A model generated the notes under the pieces. It saw only the letters and a program-made list of their open reading frames with translations, was not told the origin of the DNA and searched no databases. The position numbers were made by a program, and so were the translations under genes. From positions 482,702-546,701 of the forward strand of contig JAZKBK010000006.1 of the NCBI GenBank assembly GCA_040388625.1: DNA of 64,000 nucleotides, written 5' to 3'. Positions 51,600 through 61,421 of this stretch are shown here, in pieces (the first letter of the stretch is position 1; the number at the start of each line of letters is the position of its first letter). Source of the stretch: Gemmatimonadota bacterium. GTDB lineage: Bacteria > Gemmatimonadota > Gemmatimonadetes > Gemmatimonadales > Gemmatimonadaceae.

Positions 51600-53342
51600 T
51601 TGGTAGAAACCGTCATTCTTCTCCTGATCATCGCTGCGGGTCTGGAGATGCTGTCGCGGCGCATAGGAGTGCCGCGTCCCATCCTGCTCGTCATCGCCGG
51701 CACGCTGCTGGCCCTGGTCCCGGCCGCTCCGACGGTCCGCGTGGACCCGGACGTCGTGTTCTTCATCTTCCTCCCGCCGCTACTGTACTGGGCGGCGATA
51801 AACACGTCGTATCGCGAGTTTCGGCAAAACAGCGTGGACATCATGCTGCTCGCGATCGGACTGGTGGTGGCGACCGCCGGCGTCGTTGCGGCCGCGGCAC
51901 ATGTGATGTTCCCGTCGCTATCCTGGCCAGCAGCGTTCGCCCTGGGCGCAGCGGTGGGCCCGACCGACGCGGTCGCGGCCACGGCGGTGATGCGACGGTT
52001 CGGCGTACCTCGCACGCTCGTCTCGATTCTCGAGGGCGAGAGTCTCGTCAACGACGCGACGTCGCTGGTGATCTTCGAGATGGCGCTGACGGCCGGCAAC
52101 ACGGGCACGTTCTCGCTCGGGCCTGCGTTGTTGAGCTTTCTGTGGGCGGCCGGCGGCGGAATAGTATTCGGCCTGGCCGCTGGATGGTGCATCGCGTCAC
52201 TACGGCGCTGGATCGCGCGAACGTCGGAGCGGAGTCCGGTGCTCGAGAGCAGCATATCGCTGCTCACGCCATACGTCGCATTCCTTGCGGCGGACCGTGC
52301 CGGAGTATCCGGAGTTCTCGCCGTCGTCGTCGCAGGACTCTACCTGGGCCACGCGGCGGCGCGTCTGCTCACCGCGGCATCGCGCATTCAGACCATCAAC
52401 ATGTGGGAGATCGTCGATTTCCTGCTGGAAGGTCTGCTCTTCATCTTCGTCGGCCTCGGACTTCCGTTGGCGCTTGGTGCCGTACGTACCGGCCAAGAGG
52501 AGACGCTGGCCAGATTGATCGCTACTGCGGCCGCAGTGAGCGCAGTCGTGATCGTACTGCGTCTCGCGTGGGTATTTCCTGCTGCATACGCGCCACGGTA
52601 CCTGAGACACCGATTCACGGGCCGGCATGAGCCGTATCCACCATGGCGGAGCGTCCTGTTCGTGGGATGGGCGGGGCTGCGCGGTGCGGTATCGCTGGTT
52701 CTCGCACTCTCGGTTCCGTTCGTCACTTCGTCCGGTGCACCATTTCCGGGGCGCGACGTTGTGATCTTCGTAACGTTCGTCGTCATCCTCGTTACTCTTG
52801 TTGGTCAGGGGCTGACATTGCGGCCGTTGATCTCGAAGCTCGGGCTCGAGCCGGATCGCGCCGATGCATTCGAGGAGATCAATGCGCGACTGCAGACCGC
52901 GCAGGCAGCTCTCGCACGGTTGGACCGGATCGATGCAGGCGAGGACGGCTCGCTATCGGGGCTCGGCGACGGCGACTCGCGTGGCGTGGTCGCCGCCCTG
53001 CGCGACGAATACACGCACCGCGTTCATCGTTACTCGAACGAGGTACGTACCAGATCGATCCCGCCGCCGGATCCCAACGGTGATCCGGCCGTTGGTGACG
53101 ACGATGCCACGGAAGCTGACGTGGACGGGCGCCGCGCTGGTTCGTATCGCCTGCTGCGTCTGGCGACGCTGGACGCCGAGCGGCAGCGGCTGATTCAGAT
53201 GCGTGACGGCGACGAGATCAGTGACGGCGTGCTTCACAGAGTGGAGCGCGACCTGGACCTGGAGCAGGCGCTCCTGACGGGGTTGGACGGCTCACAGACG
53301 AATGGCACGGTCGTGCGTATCCCGCGGACCACGCACGGGTGA
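51600..53342 (+). CDS. CPA1-family Na+/H+ antiporter
   Basis: 580 residues from a TTG with GGAG five bases upstream. About 12 helices. FFIFLPPLLYWAAINTSYRE, GPTDAVAATAVMRRFGVP and LEGESLVNDATSLVIF include the conserved Asp/Asn-Asp ion-binding residues; the late segment LRGAVSLVLALSVPF is also diagnostic. A cytoplasmic tail of about 150 residues is helical and acidic (EEINARLQTAQAALARLD). It exports Na+ or K+ for protons, for pH and salt homeostasis. The next gene begins 32 bp downstream. Confidence 0.94.
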   Translation: MVETVILLLIIAAGLEMLSRRIGVPRPILLVIAGTLLALVPAAPTVRVDPDVVFFIFLPPLLYWAAINTSYREFRQNSVDIMLLAIGLVVATAGVVAAAAHVMFPSLSWPAAFALGAAVGPTDAVAATAVMRRFGVPRTLVSILEGESLVNDATSLVIFEMALTAGNTGTFSLGPALLSFLWAAGGGIVFGLAAGWCIASLRRWIARTSERSPVLESSISLLTPYVAFLAADRAGVSGVLAVVVAGLYLGHAAARLLTAASRIQTINMWEIVDFLLEGLLFIFVGLGLPLALGAVRTGQEETLARLIATAAAVSAVVIVLRLAWVFPAAYAPRYLRHRFTGRHEPYPPWRSVLFVGWAGLRGAVSLVLALSVPFVTSSGAPFPGRDVVIFVTFVVILVTLVGQGLTLRPLISKLGLEPDRADAFEEINARLQTAQAALARLDRIDAGEDGSLSGLGDGDSRGVVAALRDEYTHRVHRYSNEVRTRSIPPPDPNGDPAVGDDDATEADVDGRRAGSYRLLRLATLDAERQRLIQMRDGDEISDGVLHRVERDLDLEQALLTGLDGSQTNGTVVRIPRTTHG

Positions 53343-53374
53343 TAGTTTCCAGTAGAAACCATTCTGGAGAAGCC

Positions 53375-53923
53375 ATGAAAGCGTCTACCGTGAAGAAACC
53401 CAACAACGCCGTACGCCTGCGGCGGGCTCCCCTTGCAACACCCACCGACCTTGGCGCGTCCGCGGTGCGAGACATCGCCGCTGCACTGAACGGCGTTCTC
53501 GCTGATGTTTTCACGCTGTATCTCAAGACGAAGAATTTTCACTGGCACATGAGTGGCCCGCACTTCCGCGATTATCACCTGCTGCTGGACGAACAGGCGG
53601 ATCAGCTTTTCGCGATGACGGATCCGATCGCCGAGCGTGTCAGGAAGCTGGGCGAGACGACAGTGCGATCGATCGGCCAGATCGCGCGCACGCAGCGGAT
53701 TCACGACAACGATGCGAGCTACGTCGAGCCGTCCGACATGCTGGCGGAATTGCGCGAGGATAACGAGATCCTTACTGCGAGTCTCCGGCAGGCCCACAAC
53801 GTATGCGACGAGCATCACGACGTGGCGAGTGCGAGCCTCATCGAAGTATGGATCGACGAGACGGAGCGTCGCACCTGGTTCCTCTTCGAGTCCGCGCGAA
53901 GCGGGGATTCAAGCAACCATTGA
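53375..53923 (+). CDS. Dps-family ferritin-like DNA-protection protein
   Basis: 182 residues from the ATG at 53375, with GGAGA just upstream. Core: LNGVLADVFTLYLKTKNFHW, HMSGPHFRDYHLLLDEQADQ. His, Asp and Glu of the inter-subunit ferroxidase site are present in FHWH and LLLDEQ. The basic N-terminal 35 residues (KKPNNAVRLRRAPLA) could bind DNA, as in some Dps proteins. Forms iron-storing dodecamers that detoxify peroxide. The following genes are on the same strand. Confidence 0.93.
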   Translation: MKASTVKKPNNAVRLRRAPLATPTDLGASAVRDIAAALNGVLADVFTLYLKTKNFHWHMSGPHFRDYHLLLDEQADQLFAMTDPIAERVRKLGETTVRSIGQIARTQRIHDNDASYVEPSDMLAELREDNEILTASLRQAHNVCDEHHDVASASLIEVWIDETERRTWFLFESARSGDSSNH

Positions 53924-53953
53924 GCGACCGCTGAACACCTCGCAACGGCCGCG

Positions 53954-55000
53954 ATGAAGACCCTGAAGGAGACATACATCATCGCGACCTGCGCGACGCT
54001 GGTGTGCGCAGGCCTGGCTGTTCCGGCACGCGCCCAGAATGCGGCACCACCGCTGGGTGACTATCTGCGAACCAGCGTCGGCCTCAACGCAGGCCAGATT
54101 GCCGATGCGCAGAACGGCGCGGCAGTGGTGAAGCTGTTGCACACCGACGTCGGTCGCGACGTGACGGTATTCGGAATAATCGGAATACACACCACGCGGG
54201 ATGCATATCTCGCGCACATGCGCGACGTTCAGTCGCTCATCGCAGCTCGCTCACAACGATTCGGAATCATCAGCGACCCGCCGACCCCGGCAGAGCTGCA
54301 GACCATCGCGCTGGATCCGTCGGAATGGCAGGACCTCAAGGGTTGCCGCGTGCGGGACTGCAACTTCAAGCTGTCGGAGTCCGACATGAAGCAGTTTGCG
54401 CAGGTGGACTGGTATGGACCGAACGCGGAACAGCAGGCTGATTCCGTGATGAGAGTTCAGGTGGCGAATCTTGTCGCAGCGTATCGCGCTCGCGGCAATG
54501 CGGCGATGCCACGCTACGACGACACCAACGGAGTTCAGGCAAGCGACGCATTCGCCGCTCTGCTCGATCAGTCGACCTACATCCAGCAGTACGCACCGGC
54601 GCTTCGCAATTATCTCGTGAACTTTCCCGCGGATCGGCCCGAGAATGCCCTGGATGTGATGTACTGGTCACTCGACAGGATTCCACATCTCCGCCCGACT
54701 TTCACACTCAACCAGATGGTGGTTCTCACACCGCCAGCCGGCAACGCGTTGATCGTGCGGAAGCAGATCTATGCGAATCATTACTTCGAAGCTGCCCTGG
54801 AGCTCTCGACGATCTATGATGCGCCGGCATTGAATGGGGGAGCCGGGATCTATCTGGTAACTACGCGCAGGTACCGATTCGATGCTCTACCGGGCGGTTT
54901 CCTGAACATTCGCGGACGGGTCCGCAGCCAGCTCCAGAAGGTCATGAAGTCCGACCTCGAGCGTGAACGCAAGACCGTGGAGGCGCGGCCGACGGGCTGA
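53954..55000 (+). CDS. Secreted protein of unknown function
   Basis: 348 residues with a signal peptide (TYIIATCATLVCAGLAVPAR, cleavage near AQN). It contains LGDYLRTSVGLNAGQIADAQ, a pair of cysteines in LKGCRVRDCNFKLSESDM that could form a disulfide, and WYGPNAEQQADSVMR. No catalytic motif is recognised, but the sequence is uniform and well coded. It appears as a conserved hypothetical family in soil bacteria by my recollection, which I cannot verify. Sixty-eight bp separate it from the PQQ-type gene. Confidence 0.75.
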   Translation: MKTLKETYIIATCATLVCAGLAVPARAQNAAPPLGDYLRTSVGLNAGQIADAQNGAAVVKLLHTDVGRDVTVFGIIGIHTTRDAYLAHMRDVQSLIAARSQRFGIISDPPTPAELQTIALDPSEWQDLKGCRVRDCNFKLSESDMKQFAQVDWYGPNAEQQADSVMRVQVANLVAAYRARGNAAMPRYDDTNGVQASDAFAALLDQSTYIQQYAPALRNYLVNFPADRPENALDVMYWSLDRIPHLRPTFTLNQMVVLTPPAGNALIVRKQIYANHYFEAALELSTIYDAPALNGGAGIYLVTTRRYRFDALPGGFLNIRGRVRSQLQKVMKSDLERERKTVEARPTG

Positions 55001-55068
55001 GGCTCCCCCGCGTCGGCATCCAAGATGCAGGACAGATGCACGACGCCCCACCCGACGGAGGATGTTCG

Positions 55069-56742
55069 ATGCCAGTCCGCGTTCCCATACTCGCAGTGGC
55101 CATGGGCGCTGCGGTTGTCGCCCTGTCCGCTTGTTCTGGCTCGAATACCGAGAAGGCTCCCGACACCACGCACGCGCCGCCGATCGCGGCTGCGCCGGGC
55201 GCGCCAATGATCAGCCCCGAGGATTGGCCCGGCTACAATCGGACGCTCGCCGGAGACCGGTTCTCCCCCCTCGCCGAGATCACGCGTCAGAATGTCACGG
55301 AGATGAAGAGCGTATGCACCTACAATCTCCCCGAAGTCACGTCACTTCAGACCGGACCGATCGTCGTCCGGGGAACGATGTACTTCACTACGGACACGAT
55401 CTCCTACGCCATTGATGCGAGTACGTGCGCCGAGCGATGGAAACAGCCCCGACATAGCGCCAAGCCGAGCCCGCTGCTGGTGAATCGTGGCTTTGCCTAC
55501 ATGGATGGCCGTCTCTTCCGGGGGACTTCGGATTCGCACGTCCTGGCGATGGACACCACGGACGGCAAGGTGCTGTGGGATCATGCCATCAGCGTGAACG
55601 CGCCGGGCATGTCGATACCGATGGCACCGATCGCAGCAGACGGCAAGGTCTTCGTGGGCAATGCCGGAGGCGATCAGGTGGGCGTGACGGGACACGTCTA
55701 CGCGCTCGATGCGCGCGACGGACACGTCGTCTGGCAATTCGACGTGGTGCCTGATTCCGGCCCAGCGCGCGCGACGTGGACCAATACGCGCATTCCAGTG
55801 ACCGGCGGTGGATTCTGGACGTCGTTCACATTCGACACCGCCAGCAAGGTGCTGTACGTCCCGGCTGGCAATCCGGCGCCGGATTTCGAAACCGAGCTTC
55901 GCACCGGCGACAATCTCTATACCAACTCGGTAATCGCACTCGACGCCGCCACGGGCAGGATGCTCGGCTACAATCAGCTCGTGAAGCGCGACATGCACGA
56001 CTGGGATGTGGACAGTCCGCCGACACTCGTGACCACGCACGCCGGGACGCAGATCGTTGCGTCGGCAAACAAGGATGGCCAGCTGGCAGTGCTGGACCGC
56101 TCACAGATCGCGCGTGGTCGGGCGCCAACCGGCGACCTCGGCAACACCCTGCCTACGCTGTACATCAAGCCGACCACTACCAGGCAGAATGTGGACACAC
56201 CCCTCTCGCGTGATCACACCACGCGCTTCTGTCCGGGCATCACCGGTGGATCGGAATGGAACGGCGCGGCTTACAGCCCGAATACAAATTCGCTGTATGC
56301 CGGCGCGGTGGATTGGTGCGCGACTGTGCAGCTCAAGCGCGATACCACGACCATTCCGCCGGCAGGTACGACGTGGCTTGGCAATGAAAACGCAAATCCG
56401 TTCGTGCCGGCGAGTGAGGCGCGCGGCTGGCTCACTTCATTCGACGCGGACAGCGGCACCGTGCGTTGGAAATTCCACGCACCGCATCCCGTGCTTGCAG
56501 GTGTTACGCCCACAGCCGGAGGGATTGTTTTCGCAGCGGACATGTCGGGCGAGCTGTACGCGTTCGGCGCCGACAGCGGCCACGTGCTCTGGAAGACCAA
56601 CACGGGTCAGTCGACCGGCGGCGGAATCATCAGCTACTCCGCGGGTGGACGCCAACTCGTCGCCGTTGCGTCGGGAATGAAGTCACCCGTGTGGCCCGGT
56701 GCGGCGAAACAAAGTCGAATCCTGATATACGGACTGCGATGA
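55069..56742 (+). CDS. PQQ-binding-like propeller lipoprotein (quinoprotein dehydrogenase-like)
   Basis: 557 residues from the ATG at 55069, with GGAGG seven bases upstream. The lipobox LSAC (VVALSAC) marks a lipoprotein. Repeats of the PQQ propeller type are clear: ALDARDGHVVWQFDVVPDSG, LDAATGRMLGYNQLVKRDMH, FDADSGTVRWKFHAPHPVLA, FGADSGHVLWKTNTGQSTGG, with DWPGYNRTLAGDRFSPL at the start as in alcohol dehydrogenases. No haem c motif CxxCH occurs. It would oxidise an unknown substrate in the periplasm if PQQ is available. It ends exactly where the convergent gene ends. Confidence 0.85.
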   Translation: MPVRVPILAVAMGAAVVALSACSGSNTEKAPDTTHAPPIAAAPGAPMISPEDWPGYNRTLAGDRFSPLAEITRQNVTEMKSVCTYNLPEVTSLQTGPIVVRGTMYFTTDTISYAIDASTCAERWKQPRHSAKPSPLLVNRGFAYMDGRLFRGTSDSHVLAMDTTDGKVLWDHAISVNAPGMSIPMAPIAADGKVFVGNAGGDQVGVTGHVYALDARDGHVVWQFDVVPDSGPARATWTNTRIPVTGGGFWTSFTFDTASKVLYVPAGNPAPDFETELRTGDNLYTNSVIALDAATGRMLGYNQLVKRDMHDWDVDSPPTLVTTHAGTQIVASANKDGQLAVLDRSQIARGRAPTGDLGNTLPTLYIKPTTTRQNVDTPLSRDHTTRFCPGITGGSEWNGAAYSPNTNSLYAGAVDWCATVQLKRDTTTIPPAGTTWLGNENANPFVPASEARGWLTSFDADSGTVRWKFHAPHPVLAGVTPTAGGIVFAADMSGELYAFGADSGHVLWKTNTGQSTGGGIISYSAGGRQLVAVASGMKSPVWPGAAKQSRILIYGLR

Positions 56743-58344
56743 CTATGGCGTGACAGCGGCCGAGGAAGCGGCCGAAGAAGCGGTCGAAGAAGCCGTCGAA
56801 GAAGCCGCCGGCCCGGGACTGTCGCCTGTGACATGTTCGTCGTGCACATCCGGAACCGAAGCCGTTTTAGTGGCCCCGTGGGTGCGAAGCCTGTAGCTCT
56901 GCAGCAGCATCGCGCCACCGAACCAGAGACTGAATACCGCGATCGGGATTGCGAACACGCGTGGCCAGACAACGGCGACTATTGCCAGCGCGACGAGCAC
57001 GGCACCCGCGACCGCGATCGCGCGCGAATCGGCGGCTGCGAGCACGCGTCTGTCTGTTACCGCTGCGGTGACCGTGTTGCCGAGTCGAATCGCGCCGGCG
57101 ACACCGCGGCCCGCGCTGCCCGAGCCTCTCCTTCGGTCACGCATGCGCCGCGCCGGCGGCAGTCCCGGCAACGCATCATGTGAACGATGCCTGCGACGCC
57201 GTCTGTGCAGTACTACTTCAGTCGCATGCGCAAGGTCGTCCAGATACGCTTCCTCCATGCATTCGGCGAACGCAGTGTCTTCGATCACTGCATCGAGCTC
57301 GTAATTGCCGAGCCAGCTCGCAATGTTGAGATTGCTCGACCCGACGCGTGCGAGGCGACCATCGGCGACCGACGTCTTGGCATGCATCATCGGACCATTC
57401 CATTCGAACACGCGCACTCCGGCCTCGAGCAACGGCCTGTAACCTGCCTGCGAGAGCGGACGCAGCAGTGGAATGTCGGTACCGCCCGGAACGAGCAGGC
57501 GCACGTCGACGCCATCCTTCGCCGCCGCGCGGAGTGCCTGCACGTGTGTCGGCATTCCGGCATAATACGCATCGGACAGCCAGAGTGTCTCGCGCGCCGC
57601 TCCGGCGACCAGCTCATCGAGACGCAGCAACCGGGCCCGCCATGGCTCGCTCGCGACGACGCGCACCGACGTATCGCCCGCCACCGCGATACTATCGCGA
57701 GCGGTGAGCTCCTCCGGTGGAATCGGCGGGCCGACTACCGCCCACACGCGGCTGAACGCGCGCTCGATCTCGGCGACTGCCGGACCGCGCACTTCCACGC
57801 CGGTATCACGCCACGGCGCAATACCACGCTCTGGATCGCCCACCCACGCATCGCCGACGCAGAGACCGGTGATGAATCCGATCCCGCCATCGACGACGAC
57901 GCTCTTCCTGTGATCGCGATGGACCCAGCCCAGCGGGCTTGCGAGAGTGAATGGATTGAAGCAGCGAACCTCGACACCGGCCGCGCGCAACGATTCCCAG
58001 AATCGCGACGGAGTCTTGGCAAACGCACCCATCCAGTCGTACAACAGGCGCACGGTCACGCCAGCGCGCGCCTTTTCGATGAGCGCATCGGCGAAGCGCC
58101 GGCCGGTTACGTCGTCGCGCATGATGTACGCTTCGAAATACACGTACCGCTCTGCGGATGCGATCGCATCGAGCCACGCCGGATAATTCTCGGCTGCATC
58201 GCGCAGAAGCCGGACGCTGTTGCCATCGATCCGCCGCGCATCCGCTGCGCGCGAGATCGCCTGGTCCATGATCGACCGGCCTGTGCTTGCGTCATGGCGG
58301 ACTTGCGATCGCGGCACGTGCTGCGGCGAGAGGTCTGTGTGCAT
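56743..58344 (-). CDS. Phospholipase D / cardiolipin synthase-like protein with low-complexity tail
   Basis: 533 residues from the ATG at 58344; a TTG 24 bp upstream is the alternative. Two HKD-type motifs: [12 protein letters not shown] (first, with Arg-Asp spacing) and [20 protein letters not shown] (second). The central part ([29 protein letters not shown]) is the PLD fold of cardiolipin synthases. After residue about 390 come an Arg-rich stretch ([15 protein letters not shown]), two helices ([40 protein letters not shown]) and a Ser/Ala/Thr repeat tail. Membrane helices at the C-terminus are unusual, since most synthases carry theirs at the N-terminus. Last gene of the minus-strand run. 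Confidence 0.88.
   Translation of the reverse strand: MHTDLSPQHVPRSQVRHDASTGRSIMDQAISRAADARRIDGNSVRLLRDAAENYPAWLDAIASAERYVYFEAYIMRDDVTGRRFADALIEKARAGVTVRLLYDWMGAFAKTPSRFWESLRAAGVEVRCFNPFTLASPLGWVHRDHRKSVVVDGGIGFITGLCVGDAWVGDPERGIAPWRDTGVEVRGPAVAEIERAFSRVWAVVGPPIPPEELTARDSIAVAGDTSVRVVASEPWRARLLRLDELVAGAARETLWLSDAYYAGMPTHVQALRAAAKDGVDVRLLVPGGTDIPLLRPLSQAGYRPLLEAGVRVFEWNGPMMHAKTSVADGRLARVGSSNLNIASWLGNYELDAVIEDTAFAECMEEAYLDDLAHATEVVLHRRRRRHRSHDALPGLPPARRMRDRRRGSGSAGRGVAGAIRLGNTVTAAVTDRRVLAAADSRAIAVAGAVLVALAIVAVVWPRVFAIPIAVFSLWFGGAMLLQSYRLRTHGATKTASVPDVHDEHVTGDSPGPAASSTASSTASSAASSAAVTP
56759..56806. repeat. Four tandem 12-bp units in the PLD gene tail
   Basis: Four copies of G[CT]CGA[AG]GAAGC[GC] encode the ASST/ASSA-type repeats at the C-terminus of the phospholipase D-like protein. 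The opposite strand is also open and would read as Ala/Glu/Val repeats. Copy number could vary by slippage. Confidence 0.8.
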
Positions 58345-58392
58345 GGCTAGCGTCTCACGAACGTGCAAGGACGGCGATGCACTTCATGACAT

Positions 58393-58947
58393 TCAGGGTT
58401 GGGGGAGCGGTCTTGGATTTCCGACCCGCGACTCGCGCCCCAGGATGTTGTCCACGTGTATTCGGACCAGGTGAATGCGCTTCGGCATCGGATCGTCCGC
58501 TCTGAGTATCTCCGGAACAGCACTCCTGAAAAGCCGGACCGCGTTTTCAAATTCGAACCAGTCCTCGGAGTGCATGTCCGAAGAGAGAAACTCGATCGCG
58601 CCCCAGACCTCGACCGAGCGCCAGTCCAGGATGCCATCGACTTCGTCCACCTCGAACGCCGCCCACGGATGATGCTCCGCCATCACCAGGTCGTCCCCGA
58701 GCTCCGCGCGCGTGTATATCCAGTTTTCGGAATACAGATAGTTGCATATCTTGAGGTGGAACCGGTCCTGAAAAGTGATTCCGACACGACCCAGATGATG
58801 CTTCGCGAGTATCGCGAGAGACTCATCGCGCGACAGCTCACGAACCGTGACGTTCAAATCTCCCGTGTCCTGCGCGTGCGCCGTGTCACCGTTGTGACTC
58901 GCGCCCGCTGGCGAAGACGTGCCCGTCGAGCCAGACATCTCGTTCAT
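58393..58947 (-). CDS. Pyridoxamine 5'-phosphate oxidase-like flavoprotein
   Basis: 184 residues. After a Ser/Gly/Asp-rich N-terminal tail of about 30 residues, the split-barrel fold begins: ESLAILAKHHLGRVGITFQD, FHLKICNYLYSENWIYTRAE, AAFEVDEVDGILDWRSVEVW. This family binds FMN or related flavins, sometimes F420 or haem. The start overlaps the stop of DUF5996 (ATGA), so the two are coupled. Substrate unknown. Confidence 0.85.
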   Translation of the reverse strand: MNEMSGSTGTSSPAGASHNGDTAHAQDTGDLNVTVRELSRDESLAILAKHHLGRVGITFQDRFHLKICNYLYSENWIYTRAELGDDLVMAEHHPWAAFEVDEVDGILDWRSVEVWGAIEFLSSDMHSEDWFEFENAVRLFRSAVPEILRADDPMPKRIHLVRIHVDNILGRESRVGNPRPLPQP

Positions 58948-59888
58948 TTCTTGCCCTTCCGCTCCAATGATTCACGATCCCATGCGGCACGACTAGCCGC
59001 CGCTTCGTAGGTACGCTCGCAGAACTCGAGCAGTATTTCGTCGGGCGATGAGGCGGTGCGCACCGCCTCGTAAGGCAGTATGAACTCCCGCATGTTCGCA
59101 TCGTAGTACGCACTCTCCGGTCCCGGAGGATATTCCCTGTAACCGTCCGGCTCGGGGTACGCGTATGAATAGAACGCCGCTTCCTGTGTACCACCGCCGG
59201 GCCAGAATCCCACGCTGCTGCACTCTCTCGAGTACGCCTCCTGCATGACGTAATCGGGACAGTTGGGAGCACCGCCGGGATGCAGCGGCGCGCCACGTCC
59301 CGAAAACCGTGTTGCAGCGATGTCGAAGCTTCCCCAGAAGAAGTGTACGGGGCTCGCCTTTCCCTCGAAACGCCCGCGGAACTGCTTGAGTACGCGGTCC
59401 ACCTGAACCATCACACGCCACCATCGGTTCACGGAGTCCGCGTCGTACGACGCGTGCTGACTATCTTCCGCGAATGGAACCGCAGTTTCGACCTCGACGG
59501 GCACTCCTCTGATCTTCGCACCGATACCGAGCGCAGCAAGAACATCGAGATATTCGATGTAGAATTCCCGCACGGGACGCTGGACGAGCGGAATCGTGCG
59601 AGTCTGTCCCGCACTCGTTCGTATCGCGACGTTGTGATAGATGAAATCAAAATCCACCGTGGCGGTATGCTTGCCGAACGGCATGGAACTGGTCGTCAGG
59701 CCGCGCTCCGTTACGTAGAGCGTCACCTGCCACCAGTGATTCAGCATTGGCGCCAGCGCGAGTCGAGTCTTGCCGACAATCTGCGTAAGCATGTGCAGCG
59801 TCGCATAGCTGTCCTGCCACGATGCGAGCGTCAGCTCCGGCCAGACGGGGTCACCTTCTGTTGCCGCCGCTACCTGGTGTGCGGTCAC
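58944..59888 (-). CDS. DUF5996 family protein
   Basis: 314 residues, soluble. WPELTLASWQDSYATLHMLT, NHWWQVTLYVTERGLTTSSM, FDFIYHNVAIRTSAGQTRTI, VHFFWGSFDIAATRFSGRGA and EFILPYEAVRTASSPDEILL form the DUF5996 pattern. Conserved Trp/His residues suggest a binding pocket, but no function is known. It sits between a UBP-type zinc finger gene (4 bp apart) and the flavoprotein gene (ATGA overlap). Confidence 0.88.
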   Translation of the reverse strand: MTAHQVAAATEGDPVWPELTLASWQDSYATLHMLTQIVGKTRLALAPMLNHWWQVTLYVTERGLTTSSMPFGKHTATVDFDFIYHNVAIRTSAGQTRTIPLVQRPVREFYIEYLDVLAALGIGAKIRGVPVEVETAVPFAEDSQHASYDADSVNRWWRVMVQVDRVLKQFRGRFEGKASPVHFFWGSFDIAATRFSGRGAPLHPGGAPNCPDYVMQEAYSRECSSVGFWPGGGTQEAAFYSYAYPEPDGYREYPPGPESAYYDANMREFILPYEAVRTASSPDEILLEFCERTYEAAASRAAWDRESLERKGKK

Positions 59889-59892
59889 AAGA

Positions 59893-60177
59893 TCACCGCA
59901 CCCGTGGCGCAGGCTCGAACGTCACGTCGTCGATGTAACACCAGCCCCAATCCTCACCTGGCTCGAACGAGCGCATGATCGGATGTCCTGTTGCGTGGAA
60001 GTGCTTCGTGGCATGCTTGTTCGGCGAGCTGTCGCAGCAGCCCACATGTCCGCAATCGAGACACAGACGCAGGTGCACCCAACCGCTGTGCATCTTGAGG
60101 CATTCCTCGCAGCCGTTCGGCGTGCGCGGCTCGACATCGCGTATCTGGTCGAGATGAGTGCAGGTTTGAGAAGCCAT
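59893..60177 (-). CDS. UBP-type zinc finger protein
   Basis: 94 residues from the ATG at 60177; a longer reading extends into the gap before the ABC operon. Zinc ligands: CTHLDQI, NGCEECLKMHSGWVHLRLCL, DCGHVGCCDSSPNKHATKHF, HATGHPIMRSFEPGEDWGWC, the UBP/BUZ fold. In eukaryotes it binds the ubiquitin C-terminus; in bacteria the role is unknown. It is encoded just before DUF5996 and may be translated with it. Confidence 0.88.
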   Translation of the reverse strand: MASQTCTHLDQIRDVEPRTPNGCEECLKMHSGWVHLRLCLDCGHVGCCDSSPNKHATKHFHATGHPIMRSFEPGEDWGWCYIDDVTFEPAPRVR

Positions 60178-60260
60178 TGGAACGACCCCGTCACAGATGG
60201 TACTCGCGGAATATACCGCCGGACAGCTCCAATTGGAGCAAGACGCGCGCCCGCGGGAAG

Positions 60261-61421
60261 TCAGGCCGAGCGCTTGTGATACTGGCGTATGGCGACGCTG
60301 AGCACCACGGAGCTGATCGCGGCCAGGGCGGCGAGATGCGATGCAACGTCGCGCATCCGGGCACCCTTGAGCAGCACGGCACGCATCAGAGCCACGAAAT
60401 GCGCGATCGGGTTGATCTCGGTGGTCCACTGCGCCCATACAGGCATACCACGAATGGGTGTGAACAGCCCACTCATGAGCAGGTACACCATCAACAGCGA
60501 GAATGTCACGAACATCGCCTGCTGCTGTGTCTCCGCCACGGTCGAGATCCAGAGTCCGATACCGAGCGCACCGACGAGATAGATCGTCGCGGCGAAGAAT
60601 ATCAGGACGAGGCTGCCGAGCATCGGAACGTGAAAGACGAGCCGCGCCACCACAAGCCCTATCGAGAGGTCGATCATCGCGAAAGTCCAGAGCGGTATCA
60701 GCTTGGCGGCGATGAAGGTCGACCGGTTGATGGGGGTCACATTGAGCTGGTCGAGCGTTCCGGCTTCCTTCTCCCTAACTATGTTCATCGCCGTCATCAA
60801 CGTGCCGATCATCGTCACCAGCACGACGAGGATTCCGGGAACCATGTACTGACGATAGTCCAGTTCGGAGTTGTACCAACCGCGCCGGCGCAGCTCCATC
60901 ACGGGATGACCTCGTGTGGGCGCCACACCATCACCGACGCCCAGGTTGGTAACGACCGACGGACTCACCTCCGCACCGAGCTCTCCGGCATAGTTCATCA
61001 AAATCGCATTGGCATACGTCTGCATCACGGCGGCTGCGGCGCCGTCCTCGGCGTTGAACACGAGCTGCAACGGTGCACGATGATCGCGCACGATTCCGCG
61101 CTCGAATCCCTCCGGAATCACAACGATCAGATCGACTCGTCGGTCCAGCTTCGCCTCGTCACCGTTGGCCATCGACGGAGATGATTCCGTCGGCACGAAC
61201 CGCCCCGAGGCTGCCAACCGCGTCTCAACCCCGCGCGACATACTGCTGTGGTCCTTGTCGATGACGTACATGCGCGCGCTCTTTACCTCGAACGTCACTG
61301 CATTCGCGAGCACCAGCAGCTGAATCACCGGCATGATGAACAGCATGCCGAGCAACGTGCGATCGCGCACGATCTGCAGGAATTCCTTTCGCAACAGAAA
61401 TCGCAGCACCCGCAGCCTCAC
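60261..61421 (-). CDS. ABC-2 type transporter permease (second permease)
   Basis: 386 residues from a GTG at 61421 that overlaps the stop of the first permease gene (GTGA). Helix 1 follows RKEFLQIVRDRTLLGMLFIM, then a large extracytoplasmic domain (about 45-185), then five helices with NIVREKEAGTLDQLNVTPIN and LMVYLLMSGLFTPIRGMPVW, matching YhhJ/YbhS-type exporters. It pairs with the other permease and the two ATPases to export hydrophobic compounds or drugs. The gap to the zinc finger gene is 83 bp. Confidence 0.92.
   Translation of the reverse strand: MRLRVLRFLLRKEFLQIVRDRTLLGMLFIMPVIQLLVLANAVTFEVKSARMYVIDKDHSSMSRGVETRLAASGRFVPTESSPSMANGDEAKLDRRVDLIVVIPEGFERGIVRDHRAPLQLVFNAEDGAAAAVMQTYANAILMNYAGELGAEVSPSVVTNLGVGDGVAPTRGHPVMELRRRGWYNSELDYRQYMVPGILVVLVTMIGTLMTAMNIVREKEAGTLDQLNVTPINRSTFIAAKLIPLWTFAMIDLSIGLVVARLVFHVPMLGSLVLIFFAATIYLVGALGIGLWISTVAETQQQAMFVTFSLLMVYLLMSGLFTPIRGMPVWAQWTTEINPIAHFVALMRAVLLKGARMRDVASHLAALAAISSVVLSVAIRQYHKRSA

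Noticed and set aside
51529-52267. Long N-terminal extension of the aldo/keto reductase reading frame
   Set aside because: It lies opposite the antiporter gene and has a low-complexity Ser/Thr/Ala/Arg composition; the reductase fold starts at MTDMRRIGS.
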